The notes under the pieces: model-generated
Seen by the model: only the letters and a program-made list of their open reading frames with translations
What the model was told of the DNA's origin: nothing
Databases searched by the model: none
Translations under genes and position numbers: made by a program
In this document: piece after piece, positions 24,173 through 34,464 of the stretch
Layout: each line of letters starts with the position of its first letter
Numbering within the stretch: position 1 is the stretch's first letter
Assembly: GCA_038277395.1 (NCBI GenBank)
Contig: CM076192.1
Span: 53,553,119-53,617,118 of the forward strand
Origin: Dryocosmus kuriphilus
Lineage: Eukaryota; Arthropoda; Insecta; Hymenoptera; Cynipidae
Direction: 5' to 3'
Length of the DNA stretch: 64,000 nt

Positions 24173-25557
24173 CTTTTCGAAATCTACTGATTTCCTTCAC
24201 TCCCTCCGTCTTATCCCAGAAGAAATTCCGATTTCCCACTCTCCACTTCATATAACTCCAGCTTGCCTCTACTCCTCTCCTTTGGTATCTTCCTACATTT
24301 CCGATTATCCAACTCTGCACCTCCATTTCTCTTGTAGTTAGGTCGTCGTCCACCGTGATATTAGTACCTTTTAGCCGCCTCTTGACCCTCATTAATTTCA
24401 CTTTTTCCTCCCATGAGGATAACCTCAATAGGACACCCCCACCTATTATTCTCATTTCTTTAATGTGAATGTTTGTTCCCGTCAGATTCCCGAGTACCAT
24501 CTGCATTTCGTTCGCCATGGTACGCCCGCCTGTGGTTCTGAAACCCCTCACTTTTATCCAGTTTTTCCTTTTTTTTTCTCTCTTCTAATTCCCACACTAA
24601 TTCCCGAGCTGGAAGCCTTTCTGGAATCGTTGAATTCTTATCGTCACTACTGTTCTCCAATTCCTCTTCATTATGAAACTCTGAAGACTGATTCCCATTC
24701 TCTCTTACTGTCTCAGCCCTTCCTTCTCCACTGATTCTATTCAAATTTTGCCCCACTTCGTAATCAAGATTATTCTCCATGTTGCTTATTTTCTTTAAAT
24801 CATCTAATTTATTTTCCAGCTTCGCGATTCTTTCCCTCAGCTCAGCATTTTCGTCCTTCCATTTGATTTCCCTTTCTTTTGCTCTAGCTAGAGCTGTCAT
24901 TACTGCTTCCTCCCTTATAGCCCTTTCCTCATTCTCTTCTCGATCTGCTTTTCTTTTCTCCCCATATTCCAGGATTTCACTTAATTGCCTTTTCAAAAAT
25001 TCACTGAGTCCACACTTTAGAAATTTATCTAGCTCACCTTTACCTTTTCTTTCCCACCAAAAGTCTAACATGCGAAATAAATTTTCCTCTCCGATACTTT
25101 CGTTTTCTCGTTTTTCCAGAGCTTCGTCTTTTTCCTCACTTAGGGTTGCCCTTCTGAAGGAGGCTATCACTTCCCCCGATCCTTCACGAAGCCCCTTCTC
25201 ATCCTTCTTATCCTTGGGAGTTATATTTGGAGAACGTGAAAATATCTTAGTTTTTTCCCTTTCGTTATTGGCGTCTTCTCTTTCTTTCTTTCGCGAGGCT
25301 AGGAATTTATCCAAACTTCCGGTGGCTTTGCTCGTTCGCTGTTTTTCGAGTTCCTCTTTGCTAGGCCTCCCTCGTCCTCTTCTTTTCGCCGGTGTTTCGC
25401 CGATGCGGAGCTCTTGTTGACTGGCCTGCTTGCCATCCTCTCCGCTAGAGGCGTTGTCTACATATCCCGCTTCGTCGGCTGTCTTCGGTTGAACTGCGTG
25501 ATCCAAAGCACTAACTGATTTTTCCCTTTTACCGCACATAACCTCATCCTTCTTCAT
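24153..25557 (-). pseudogene. LINE ORF1 (RNA-binding), one frameshift
   Basis: The first part, 25557-24560, begins MKKDEVMCGK. It contains an AT-hook-like RRGRGRPSKEELEKQ and long charged segments predicted as coiled coil (KADREENEERAIREE, ELRERIAKLENKLDDLKK). Near 24560-24570 a run of nine A changes the frame. The protein continues in the other frame as NWIKVRGFRTTGG and NLTGTNIHIKEMRIIGGGVL to 24153, with LKGTNITVDDDLTTREMEVQ, an arrangement like the RRM/C-terminal domain of L1-type ORF1 proteins. The stop overlaps the ORF2 start by 20 bases. Trimerisation and RNA chaperone roles are known for such ORF1 proteins; here they are inferred from layout. Confidence 0.8.
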
Positions 25558-25756
25558 GACTTTTACCGACCACTTTATAACTCGCTCCGGTTACCAAAAA
25601 TCTAGATAACACTCTCCCGTAAACTTTGGGCGAATATCTTTCGAATTAAATTCAACTTTGACTTGCCTGCGACCGTATGCTACTAAATCGCGACAATTTC
25701 CACTCGGAGGAGCACGCGGTGCGTCTTACCCGATCGAGCGCCAAACCGGAAGCCCC

Positions 25757-26690
25757 TACTTGAAGGTTCTATAAAATCCTACAAATCTTGTGAAATTCTT
25801 CGAAAAGGAATTAAAATCTTTAAAATTTAGGCAATTTTTTACTTCCATTTACTATCTGCAGAGATCGTCGAAATTTGTAGAAATTCTTCGAAATAAAATT
25901 TAATTTATTCCTCAAGTTCGTTAGTAATTTGATGAAATCTGTTCAAATCTCCTAAAATTTTTTTATTTCGTTAAAATTGATTGAAATATGAATTAAGCAT
26001 TTGAAATTGATTGAAATCATGAAAGTTAACGGAGATTCAATAAAATCTTTAAAAGATATAAAATTCCTTGAAATCCTCAAAACTTTTTAAAATCATGTAT
26101 AAAATCATTCAATTCATGTGGAATTCCTTGAAATACCCTAAAGTCCCTTCAAATCTTTGGATTGACTTAAAAATTCTTTGAAATCTGTTGAAATTATTTA
26201 AATTTCTTAAAATTCTCTGGAATCTCTTCAAATAACTTAAAATCTTTCAAATATCTTGAAATTCCGCACAATCTTTCAAAAACCTGCAAGATTCATCGAA
26301 GCCCTTCGAAATCTCTTGGGATTCCTAAAAATTCTCTGAAATGCTTGTAAGTCTTTGAAAGCCTCTAGAACCTTTCAAATATTCTGAAATATTACGAAAT
26401 TCCTTGGAATTCATAGAAATATTTTTAAATCTCTTGAAAAATTTTGAAATCCCTCAAAATTTCTGTAAATGTTTCAAAATCATTTGAAATTCCATGAAAT
26501 GCTTATGAAATCTGACAACATCGTTTAAAATCCGTAAAAGTTCCCTGGAATTCTACGAAATTCGTTGAAATCCTTGGGTGTATTTGAAATATTTTTTAAT
26601 CCTATAAGATTATTTAAAATGTAGGACATCCTATGAAGTTCCTTGAAATAGTTTTCATATAATGATTTTGCTAGAATCGCGAAAAATTGA
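25757..26690 (+). repeat. Target duplication and satellite block 2
   Basis: The right target duplication is at 25757-25771. It is followed by the continuation of the TTGAAATCCTTGAAATT satellite in the same orientation as the end of block 1. Blocks 1 and 2 were contiguous before the LINE inserted. Confidence 0.85.
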
Positions 26691-26800
26691 TACAAAAAAT
26701 TGTAACGCGTTACCGTTGCTTTTTTGAAAAAGTAACGCGTTACCGTTACCGTTACTAAAAAAAGGTAACGTTTCCAGTAACGCGTTACTGTCAAACACTG

Positions 26801-27060
26801 TTTAAAACCGCTTATAACTCGATTATACATAACAGTGAAAGTTCGATTCCCAGAATATTGTGGAAATAAGTACTTTAATAATTTTTCATAATTGTATTTT
26901 AAATTCAAAATCATATTGAATCTTCAGAGTAAAAATTAAGAATCATTCAATAAAGTCATTACATATGATTTTAGTAGCATAATGCAGAAAGAAAAATGTT
27001 ATATGATTTCGAAATTATTTTATAAGCTTCATTAACAAAGCATATAATGACTTTTTGCAC
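26801..27060. other. Unassigned sequence between nested termini
   Basis: Short AT-rich stretch between the right hAT-like terminus and the right outer TIR. No gene is visible. Confidence 0.3.
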
Positions 27061-27420
27061 TTTAATGACGGCAACGTAAATAGAGAGCGAAATAATTCTC
27101 GGACGCCGAGCCGTCGCGGTCGTGGTGGGGGAAGAGCTCGATCGAGAATTAAGGGGATCGGCAAGGTAAAAAGAGGCAAGGTAAGTAGAAGCGACTGTGT
27201 TTTTTTTTAATCGAGGCTGTAATCATGATTAAATTGCAATGCGTTACACCATGGACATTGCGGTTCTGATTAGCTAATCATATACCCTGTTCGTGGTAAC
27301 TCTAATATTCTCTTGTGGCCGCGACTCTGATTGGTTTAGGCAACAAAACATTGAGATGACGCGAAAAGTTTGAGGTTACAAGAGGTTTGTGATACTGCAA
27401 GAAGAATACCAAAGACAATT

Positions 27421-27504
27421 GTTAAATTTAATTCGATTGCTGGTTTAAATAATTTTTTTTTTCTCTAAAAAATTAATTAGACCAGCAATCGAATTAAATT
27501 TAAC
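27421..27504. repeat. Perfect 24-bp inverted repeat hairpin
   Basis: GTTAAATTTAATTCGATTGCTGGT at 27421-27444 is exactly reversed at 27481-27504, with a 36-base loop. It lies just upstream of the first exon of a hAT gene remnant and may be part of that element's end region. Confidence 0.85.
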
Positions 27505-28261
27505 ATGTGAAACTAATTAATTAATTATACTGGTCGATAATAACTTAATGTTAAAAGACAATTGTATTATTGTGTAGTTTGAGAAGCAAACAAAGAAAGT
27601 AAAGTGTGGATTTGTGGAATATAATGGCGGAAAAATCAGAAGAAGTGAGTACAAAATATCTTATGTTTGTTTGAATAAGAGAGTAGTGTCTGTTAAATAA
27701 TCGTATTCATCTAACCTCAAATTTGACGTGCACTGTCAAAAATGTTTCTTGTAACTTTACCACTACGTTTTGTAATTATACCAAAACTTGTAAAATGACT
27801 TCCTTCAGAATAGTGAACTTACTAATTTGAAAAGAAAAAACATCACTTCCAACGTAATAGTTTTACAAGATTTTGGTGAATTTATCTCTCTGAAACTAGG
27901 TAATAATTGGCCTGCCAGAGAGTCCATTTAATAACCTAAAATAGAAATAAAATAGAAAATAAAATAGAAATAATCTTAGTAACTTAAATTTTTTAAAATC
28001 AAATACCCGCATGTTTGCATAAACTTTATAGAAACACGAAAATATATTTTATATTTTTTTCTAGTGGCACCAAATTTCAAAAAAGTAAGTCCTGTATGGC
28101 ATTTTTTTTATTTAAAAAAACTCCACTAATGGTATATGCAAAATTTGCTCTACCGACGTAAAATATGGTGGATCCGGTGGAAAGACAACAAATTTGAAAA
28201 ATCGTTTGATTCGAAACCACGCAACTAATCCTGACGTCAAAAAAACTTACAAATGGTGCTA

Positions 28262-29529
28262 CAGTCTGTTCCACAAGACAAGGTACGCGTTTTCTCGAAA
28301 AGTTTCAAAGAAAACTTCATTTTTCTTTTTTCCCATGAAAAAAAAACGATTTAAAAGTTAGAGCGGACTCTACTTAATAAACCGTCCAATCGCCGTTATT
28401 CTGGATAATGGCCTGGCATCTTCTGGGCATGCTCTCGACCAGTTTTTCGGCATATTCTGAAGATAGAGAGCGCCATACCTCTCTAATTCTTCGAGAGAGC
28501 TGCTTGAGGGTGAATACACGCCTTCCTGCAAGTTTTCTATTAACGACACTCCACGCATTTTCAATTGGATTTGCATCAGGAGATTTTGAAGGCCAGTCCA
28601 AGGTCACGACGCCATTTTCCACTTTCTAGCTCATATAGAGGCGACTGCGATGTTTAGGGTCGTTGTCCTCTTGAAGGATCCAAACCTCAGTGTTTGCTCC
28701 AAACATCTTTCCTGCAGACTTCAGAAGACCATGTTTGTAGATTTGGACCATTCTTTGAGCGTTCAGGTTCTCAGTAAAAAGCTCTAAACAGCCAAAAACG
28801 AGCTGTGAGAAGCATCCCCAAACATGAACCTTTGAGGGGTGTTTAACAGTTCGCTGAAGGAACCGCTCACCACAGCCTGACCAGGCACGTTTTATGGGAA
28901 CCCATGCCCAAAAGGACGCTTCGTCGGAAAAAATTACATTTGACCAATTGCGATCATTATTTTCCGTAGCCCATGCCAAGCGTTTTTGCATGTGAACCTC
29001 TGAGAGCAGGGGTTTCTGCCTCGTGCTACGGTTCTGCACTTTTGCCTCAGCTAATCCGCGTCTTATGGTGTTTATACTAACCTCTAGTCCCTTCGCCGCT
29101 AGCTTAGCTTTGGCGTCGCGCAGCCGCAGAGCTGGGTTGCGCTTGAACAGTGCGATGATCGCCTTATCCTCCTTACTCGACGTTGCTCGCATTTCTCCTC
29201 TTCCCGCCAGATCGTCGACTTTTCTTGTGTCCCTATACCGCTCCACCCACGTTTGCACGAAATGCTTAGACTTTTTAAGCACTTTAGCAGCGGCTGAGTA
29301 CGAAAGATGTGGTCCATGTTTATTGGTGCACAAAAACACAGCCTCAAATCTTTTAGCGTATACAGCACTTATTGCGCAATCTTTTGCAATATCTGACACT
29401 TCGAACGAGAATGAAGCGAATCAGCGGTTCCCCTTAGCTCTTCAAACGTACAGTCAGGCCAAAAAAGAAAGGAAAAAAATCTTTGAAACTTTTTGAGAAA
29501 ACGCGTACCTTGTCTTGTGGAACAGACTG
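28262..29529 (-). mobile_element. Tc1-like DNA transposon, complete
   Basis: TIRs CAGTCTGTTCCACAAGACAA at 28262 and TTGTCTTGTGGAACAGACTG to 29529, extending through ACGCGTTTTCTC...TTTCAAAG (about 48 bp). TA flanks both sides (28260-28261, 29530-29531). It is 1268 bp long, a usual Tc1 size, and carries one transposase frame on the minus strand. It inserted into the exon of the surrounding hAT gene. Confidence 0.95.
28374..29399 (-). pseudogene. Tc1 transposase (DD34E) with one in-frame TAG
   Basis: The frame runs 29399-28374 (341 codons), interrupted only by TAG at 28626-28628, after RLYMS and before KVENGVVTLDW, with the same frame on both sides (probably a Trp codon originally). Paired-type helix-turn-helix segments fill the N-terminal half (SAAAKVLKKSKHFVQTWVER; GRGEMRATSSKED as a GRPR-like linker; VSINTIRRGLAEA). 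The catalytic triad is VIFSDEASF, then LQEDNDPKH, then NPIENAW; counting 34 residues between the second Asp and Glu gives the DD34E signature of Tc1. All motifs are kept, so the copy is young. The stop removes the catalytic Glu, so this copy cannot mobilise itself unless the stop is read through. Confidence 0.9.
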
Positions 29530-31460
29530 TACTACTGAAAGTAACAAAACACCAGAGACAAATAATTCCGTGAGTCAATACTTCAGCATCTAATATATTC
29601 ATTAACTACGTTCTACATTTTTTTTCTAATCTCTTTCTTTTTCTTAGAATCCTGCACTTGCAGTTAACTATCAAGACTCAAAGTCTGGACCTGCCACATC
29701 AAGACCTTCACTACTATCAACATCAACAATGCCGTCATCAGCATCGCTCTCCATGAATTTGGAATATTTGGATTCAGAACTGTCCGAAAGGTCTTCAGCG
29801 ACATATCATTTTCAGCCAAGGATTGACAATACTTTCAAGCATATCAAATCCTATGATGGTAATATAACTAAAAATGTTCCTTATACTTTTTCTCGTAAAA
29901 GAGTATGTTAGTGATTCGACTTTTAGAAAGTCAAAAAAAAAATAATATATCAAAAACATACTTTGCGAAAAAAAAAACTGAAAACATAATAGTCGATGCT
30001 CGGTTACGGTATGAAAAAATATCTACTTTTAATGCTTTTTGGGTGAAATGAAAAATTTCAATGTTGAAATTTATTAAGGTTAGAACTCGAACTTTTAGAT
30101 TTTCACAAAAAGTATTAAAATTAAACATGTTTGCACTCTGTCATCACGCTTCAAATTAAAAAATACCGCTATTGTCAAGACATATTTGAATCCAATTTTT
30201 TTTGAGTGAACGGAAAAGATCGAATTTGTAAAAAGCTTAAGGTCATGTGATATTTTACGACAAGAGAAATTAAGTTTCCCATAGTTTTTTCAACAATATT
30301 TAATTTTTCAAAAAAATAATAGTGCTCAGACGTAAAGAACAAGGACATGGACGACTGGGCACAATTACTTTTTTGAAAAAGTCTAAATTGTAGAAAAAAA
30401 CTGTGGGAAACTAAACTGCTCTTATGGTAAAGTATTACATGACCTTAAATCAGTTAACCATAGTTTAAAAAAAAATTAATCTGTCATCTTAAAAAAATCT
30501 TTTTGAGAGATTTCTTAAACTTTAATTAAAGTTTTTAAATTATCTGTGGTATTTTTAAAAGAAATCTTTTTTTAAATGTACTACACCCTATGTGATATCT
30601 GCTGTTTGCATTACATATTTTTTTAAATAATGGTTTTTTTCAGTAGGAGGATCAAAGTCTAGAGGAATAACTAATGCCACAATGTTCATGACTGCCAAAG
30701 ATAATATGCCTTTTAATACTGTGGAAGGAGAATGTTTTAAGTACCTTATGAAGACTACTGTTTCTCTATACAGTGTTCCTGGAAGAAAATCACTCACAAA
30801 ATGCATGGAAGAAAAATGCAACTACTTATCAGCAAATATAAAGGATAGGATAAAAACCGTTCAAAATTTTTCGCTCACATCTGATCTTTGGACCGATGTA
30901 CTCAACAACGTGAGTTACTTAGACGTGACAGCACATTATGAGTTTTAAAAACGAACTGCGATCCACAACGATAGGTGTAACTGAAGCAAAAGAGAGACAC
31001 AGGGCTGAGTTTATAGGTACATAGATTGAAAATGTAATGGATGATTGGTGCATGAATAAAGACAATGGTGTTGTGATGGTAACAGACAATGCAGCAAACA
31101 TTTTAGGCAGTTCACGATACATTAGGATCCAATAAACATCTTCCATGCTTTGCTCACACAATAAATTTTGTCGCCACCAGTGTTACAGACTTTGACGATA
31201 CAACAGTTTTGGTAACAAAGATTAAAACGATTGTAACATTCTTTAAAAGATCTTCAGTTGCTGCCAGTGAACTACTAAAACTCAGTGTCTTCAAATTAAT
31301 TCAGTCTATTGATACGCGTTGAAATTCTAGATACAATATGTTAGAACGATTCATTCTATTAGCGGACATAGTTGGATCAATTTTCTTGAAAATCACAGAT
31401 TCACCTCCAATGCTGACGGCAAATAGCGCACTAAGGACCCTAATTAAGATAAAGAAGGTT

Positions 31461-32150
31461 AAACAAATGATCTAATTTAAAAATAACTCCTAGATTTTAA
31501 ATACAATCAATTGTTAGGCGCCAGTCCTTTCTTGGGACAAAGGTGGACCTGTTTAACCAAAGTGGGCGAGGGTCGATAAAGATAAACGGAATCTACGTTC
31601 CAAAGGAAAAAGGTAAACTCACTGAACGCTAAGCGTTTCAGGCTAAAAGATAAAAGTAACCTCACAAACTTCGGTCTAAAAGACACACCTTAATTATTTA
31701 AATAAGCGATGATAAAAAAAATGTAAAGAGGTATTAAAGAATAAGACAGAAAGAAAATGAGAAGGAACAAAACGAGAAATAACAAAAATGTACTGAAAAA
31801 TAAAAGATATAAAAAATAGGTAAGCGACAAATAAAATTTCAAAAGACCAAAATTAGGGTCGACAAAACAACTAGCTCAGCCTAAACAGACAATGGTAGCG
31901 GGAAGGTGGGGAGGGGGGGGGGGCGTAATTACAAAGCTCGTATGTAAGCAACAATAATTAACAACAATTTATTCAATCCTTTAAAATAAAAGTTTTACAA
32001 TCGGTCAAATCAAAGAGGTTAAAAGAAAACAACAGAGTTAACAAAAAAAATGTAAAAATAGCTCAAACATAAAAGAAAAAAAATAACGAAGGGGTCTTCA
32101 CAATATATAAAATCTTAACCATAAGGCAAAGCTCATAATTAAAACAGAAA
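31461..32150. other. Unassigned sequence
   Basis: No gene is seen. The stretch TGTTAGGCGCCAGTCC at 31515 resembles a retroviral-type LTR start, but no partner LTR was found. A run of G occurs near 31912-31923. Confidence 0.3.
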
Positions 32151-32154
32151 AGCA

Positions 32155-32700
32155 CAGAATATACGATAATAGAATATTAGGGAAATCGCTTCTCAAAAAG
32201 GTCACAAAAAAAAAAGGAGATAACAATGATAAAAAACATACACAACATTCTAATTATGGGGTGCAGTTCACAGGCAAAATAGAAAATTAATTAAGGTCTC
32301 GCAATTAAACAATTTTAAAGGGGTAAAACAGACAGAATATAGGATAGCAAAGTATTAAATAGATCACTACTCAACATACAGACAATATACAAAACCCAAA
32401 TCGTAAAGAAAAATTCATAATTACGGTAGGAAACTAAGGGGGTGGGGGAGGTGGGGGGGGGGCCGCAGTTGAACGATTTCGAGGGGTCAAACAAAGAAAA
32501 TGTAAGGTAACAAAATATTATGGGAATTTCTACGCAAAAGGTCGCCAAAGGGGGAAAATAAAGGAATAACCGGTGTATACATGTAAAATCCTAGCTGAGG
32601 GATAAAATTCATAATTCAAATAGAAAATTACTAAAGGGTCCTAACCATAATAAACAATATAGGATAACGTAAGCAATACTAGATAATACAATATACAATA
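32155..32700 (+). repeat. Degenerate tandem repeat, period roughly 150-180 bp
   Basis: Related blocks start near 32155, 32337, 32501 and 32652. Shared elements include ATANGATAN..AATATTA, an AATCGCTTCTCAAAA / GATCACTACTCAACA type box, TTCATAATT and (A)AAGGGGTC/TAAAACAGA. Divergence is high and no coding capacity is evident. A G-rich run lies at 32440-32462. Confidence 0.5.
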
Positions 32701-32877
32701 TACTCGATTCCTTGAGTCCGATTTTTCAGGTGAATCGATTCTGGAGGATCGATTTCAAGATCGATTCAAGAATCGATTCTTTATAGAGAATTGAGCATCC
32801 CTACTGAAAACAGGCGAGTGTGAGCTCGACAGTCGACTTCCCGGTCGGGACCCATTGTAAGTTTCTGACCAGGCTCG

Positions 32878-32918
32878 GCCGCGGACCTCGCCACCCGCCT
32901 GGTAACGTCCGCGTTACA
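32878..32918 (-). repeat. 41-bp GC-rich dispersed repeat, copy A
   Basis: On the minus strand it starts TGTAACGCGGACGTTACCAG and continues into GGTGGCGAGGTCCGCGGC. It matches 47518-47558 at 37 of 41 positions in the same orientation. A TGTAACG start is compatible with the end of an LTR or another element terminus. Confidence 0.75.
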
Positions 32919-33059
32919 CCCCGCCACCTCTAACGGGGTTCGAGTGTATACCCGGAACAAAAGAAAGATTACATTTTTCACACCAACTAAATTAGATTTT
33001 ACAATGTCGCCTTGATTAGTATAAAGATGTCTGACGTGGCTCCTATCAGTTGGAAGATG

Positions 33060-33400
33060 AATCTCTTCTCCTCAGCTCCTTCCTATACTCCTCTCATTCT
33101 CTCTGCCTCCTCGCCTTCAACTCCTGCCATTCTGCCTCTATTTTCACCGCCTCCTCCTCTGCTTCCCTTTCCCACTGTTGCCTTTCTTCCATTCTTTCCC
33201 GTTCCTGTCTCTCCCTAATCTCCCTGAATTTCCTTCATCCCTCTGTCCTTCCTCTTCCAGCTTCCTCTGCCTTTCCTTCTCCTCCTTCCTCGCCCTCGTC
33301 CTTATCTCTTGTGATCTTTCCTCGAACTGTCTCCTGAACTCTATCGAGTATTTTAATGCTCTCTCTCTTCTAATTCAAGAGAGAGCGAGCTCGAAGAGCT
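33060..33400 (-). pseudogene. Charged coiled-coil coding remnant
   Basis: On the minus strand two frames encode Glu/Arg/Gln-rich heptad-like protein: RALKYSIEFRRQFEERSQE, RKEEKERQRKLEEEGQRDE, then after a frameshift near 33215 REIRERQERERMEERQQWE, EAEEEAVKIEAEWQELK. Composition is typical of ORF1 coiled coils of LINEs or of a cytoskeletal-type repeat. The origin is not identified. There is no start, splice site or downstream domain that would make it a functional gene. Confidence 0.45.
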
Positions 33401-33716
33401 TCTACCGTAAGTCATCTGCTGCTGTCCCCTCCGTTTCCTCAATCTCCTCCGTCTGTTTTGTCGTTGAAGGTGAAGGCAGAGGTGAAGGTAAACGTGACGG
33501 TAGTGGCAAGGCAGGGATACATCCGTAAAAAAGGTGCGATAATTTCGATGAAATGTACAGTATTTTTCTTTTTTTTTTTGTATAGATTTTTTAACAAGAC
33601 TAGCGCGGAATTACTGGGTGAAATATTCCATATGATTTGAATTATCGCGCGGAGCGCTGTCACGCAACGATGAAGATGGGAATTAAACCTCAATTCATCA
33701 CACATTAGGCTATATA
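33401..33716. other. Unassigned sequence before the CCCAGATAAC element
   Basis: Contains a poly-T run and short frames only. No gene is supported. Confidence 0.3.
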
Positions 33717-34464
33717 CCCAGATAACAATACGTGCGCGCACGTTACTCGCATCGCGTGATCGTCATGCACTGCGTGCGTGAACGCATGCATTTCGCCATC
33801 ACTGAATGATGGTCACGTAGCTGCGAGCGTTATGAGTCGCATATCGCTAGCACGGAACACGCGCACATGCTGCGAGGTTTATGAGTCGCATTTAGCTATC
33901 ATGAAATGCGCCAAAAATATATATTATATAATTTGACAAACATTTTTTTGCATGAATAACATAGTAATTATCGAGTCAAATTACCATACCGTACAGACAT
34001 AAAAAAATATTTCTAAAATATTTTCCCGTTATTTTTAACTTCATCATCAACAAAATACTTCTAATATTATCGGAATTTGGTGCAAACCGGAGTCCGTTGG
34101 AGTATGCGCAGAAGGTTAGAGCGCCAACAAATTCGGTGTGCTAGCTAGTGGCTAGTGGCTAGCTATCACCTCGTGTTTTTTTTTGCGGGAGTAATCTGCA
34201 TAATCATAAATATAAAGTTATTGAAACTGGATGTAATCGTTACAAAAGCGTGACAAAAGTTCAGGGTGAGTCCTTTTAAAAAACCAAATGTTAATTAAAC
34301 ATCTTTATGCAACTATTTTACTTGTTTGTATGAAAAATTTTCTCAATTCTTTTAAGGTTATGATGCAATTTTTTTTACGTGTAATCTCGATGTTTTTGAT
34401 TTGTTCGCAGGATTAAAAGTATAGAGTCGGAGAGAACGAGTTAAGAATATTTAAAGAAGTCAAG

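Larger units (their letters stand above)
20364..25756 (-). mobile_element. Near full-length non-LTR retrotransposon (LINE)
   Basis: Bounded by an exact 15-bp duplication, 5393 bp long. The 5' end (right side) starts GGGGCTTCCGGTTTGGCGCT. The 3' end carries a short pentamer tail, read on the plus strand as GAATA repeated at 20364-20380. It contains a leader (25558-25756), ORF1, a 20-bp ORF1/ORF2 overlap, ORF2 and a ~300-bp 3' UTR. The structure belongs to the jockey/I/R1 supergroup of APE-type LINEs; I do not assign a clade. It lies in satellite DNA within the hAT-like element. Confidence 0.95.
16164..26800. mobile_element. hAT-like TIR pair 10.6 kb apart, filled with other repeats
   Basis: Left terminus CAGTGTTTGACA at 16164 and right terminus TGTCAAACACTG ending at 26800, each followed inward by several copies of GTAACGCGTTAC/GTAACGCATTACCGTTACC. 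The 8-bp flanks ATTATAAC and TTTAAAAC agree at six of eight positions, as expected for an old hAT target duplication. The interior has no hAT transposase. It consists of a palindrome, satellite DNA and a LINE, so the original element was non-autonomous or lost its gene. Confidence 0.7.
15961..27260. mobile_element. Outer TIR-bounded element hosting nested insertions
   Basis: On the left, GGGCCGGTTTCACCAACTCT leads into AATCATGATTACAG, CTTACC/TTTACCTTGCC motifs and TTTCGCTCTCTGTTTACGTT (15961-16150). On the right, the inverse of these motifs occurs at about 27060-27260 (AACGTAAATAGAGAGCGAAA, GGCAAGGTAAAAAGAGG, CTGTAATCATGATT). The GGGCCGGTTTCACC end is not clearly matched on the right, so that terminus is uncertain. 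Everything between 16156 and about 27000 appears to be later insertion. Confidence 0.55.
27624..31460 (+). pseudogene. Spliced hAT/BED transposase gene, decayed, interrupted by Tc1
   Basis: Exon 1 is MAEKSEE (27624-27644) followed by donor GTGAGT. Exon 2 starts after CTAG at 28065 and encodes a BED finger (PVWHFFYL, GICKICSTDVKYGGSGGK, LIRNH), with a frameshift inside. The Tc1 element sits at 28262-29529. The exon resumes (TESNKTPETNNS, donor GTGAGT) and a further exon spans 29649-29862 (NPALAVNYQDSKSGPATSRP, ending before GTAATA). The catalytic exon starts near 30645 after TTTTTTCAG and includes NFSLTSDLWTDVLN (first Asp), then VTDNAANIL (second Asp) and HLPCFAHTINFVA at 31030-31175. These are broken by stops and frameshifts. 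Similarity fades by 31460 and no C-terminal dimerisation domain is seen, so the gene is 3' truncated. Confidence 0.75.

Noticed and set aside
20823..25420. Several long plus-strand frames (up to 222 codons), Ser/Phe/Leu-rich
   Set aside because: Antisense to the LINE ORFs; composition is that of reversed Glu/Lys/Arg codons.
31515..31560. LTR start (TGTTAGGCGCC)
   Set aside because: No matching second LTR, primer-binding site or polyprotein alongside.
33012..33528. Plus-strand Pro/Ser/Leu-rich frames
   Set aside because: Antisense of a Glu/Arg coiled-coil remnant.
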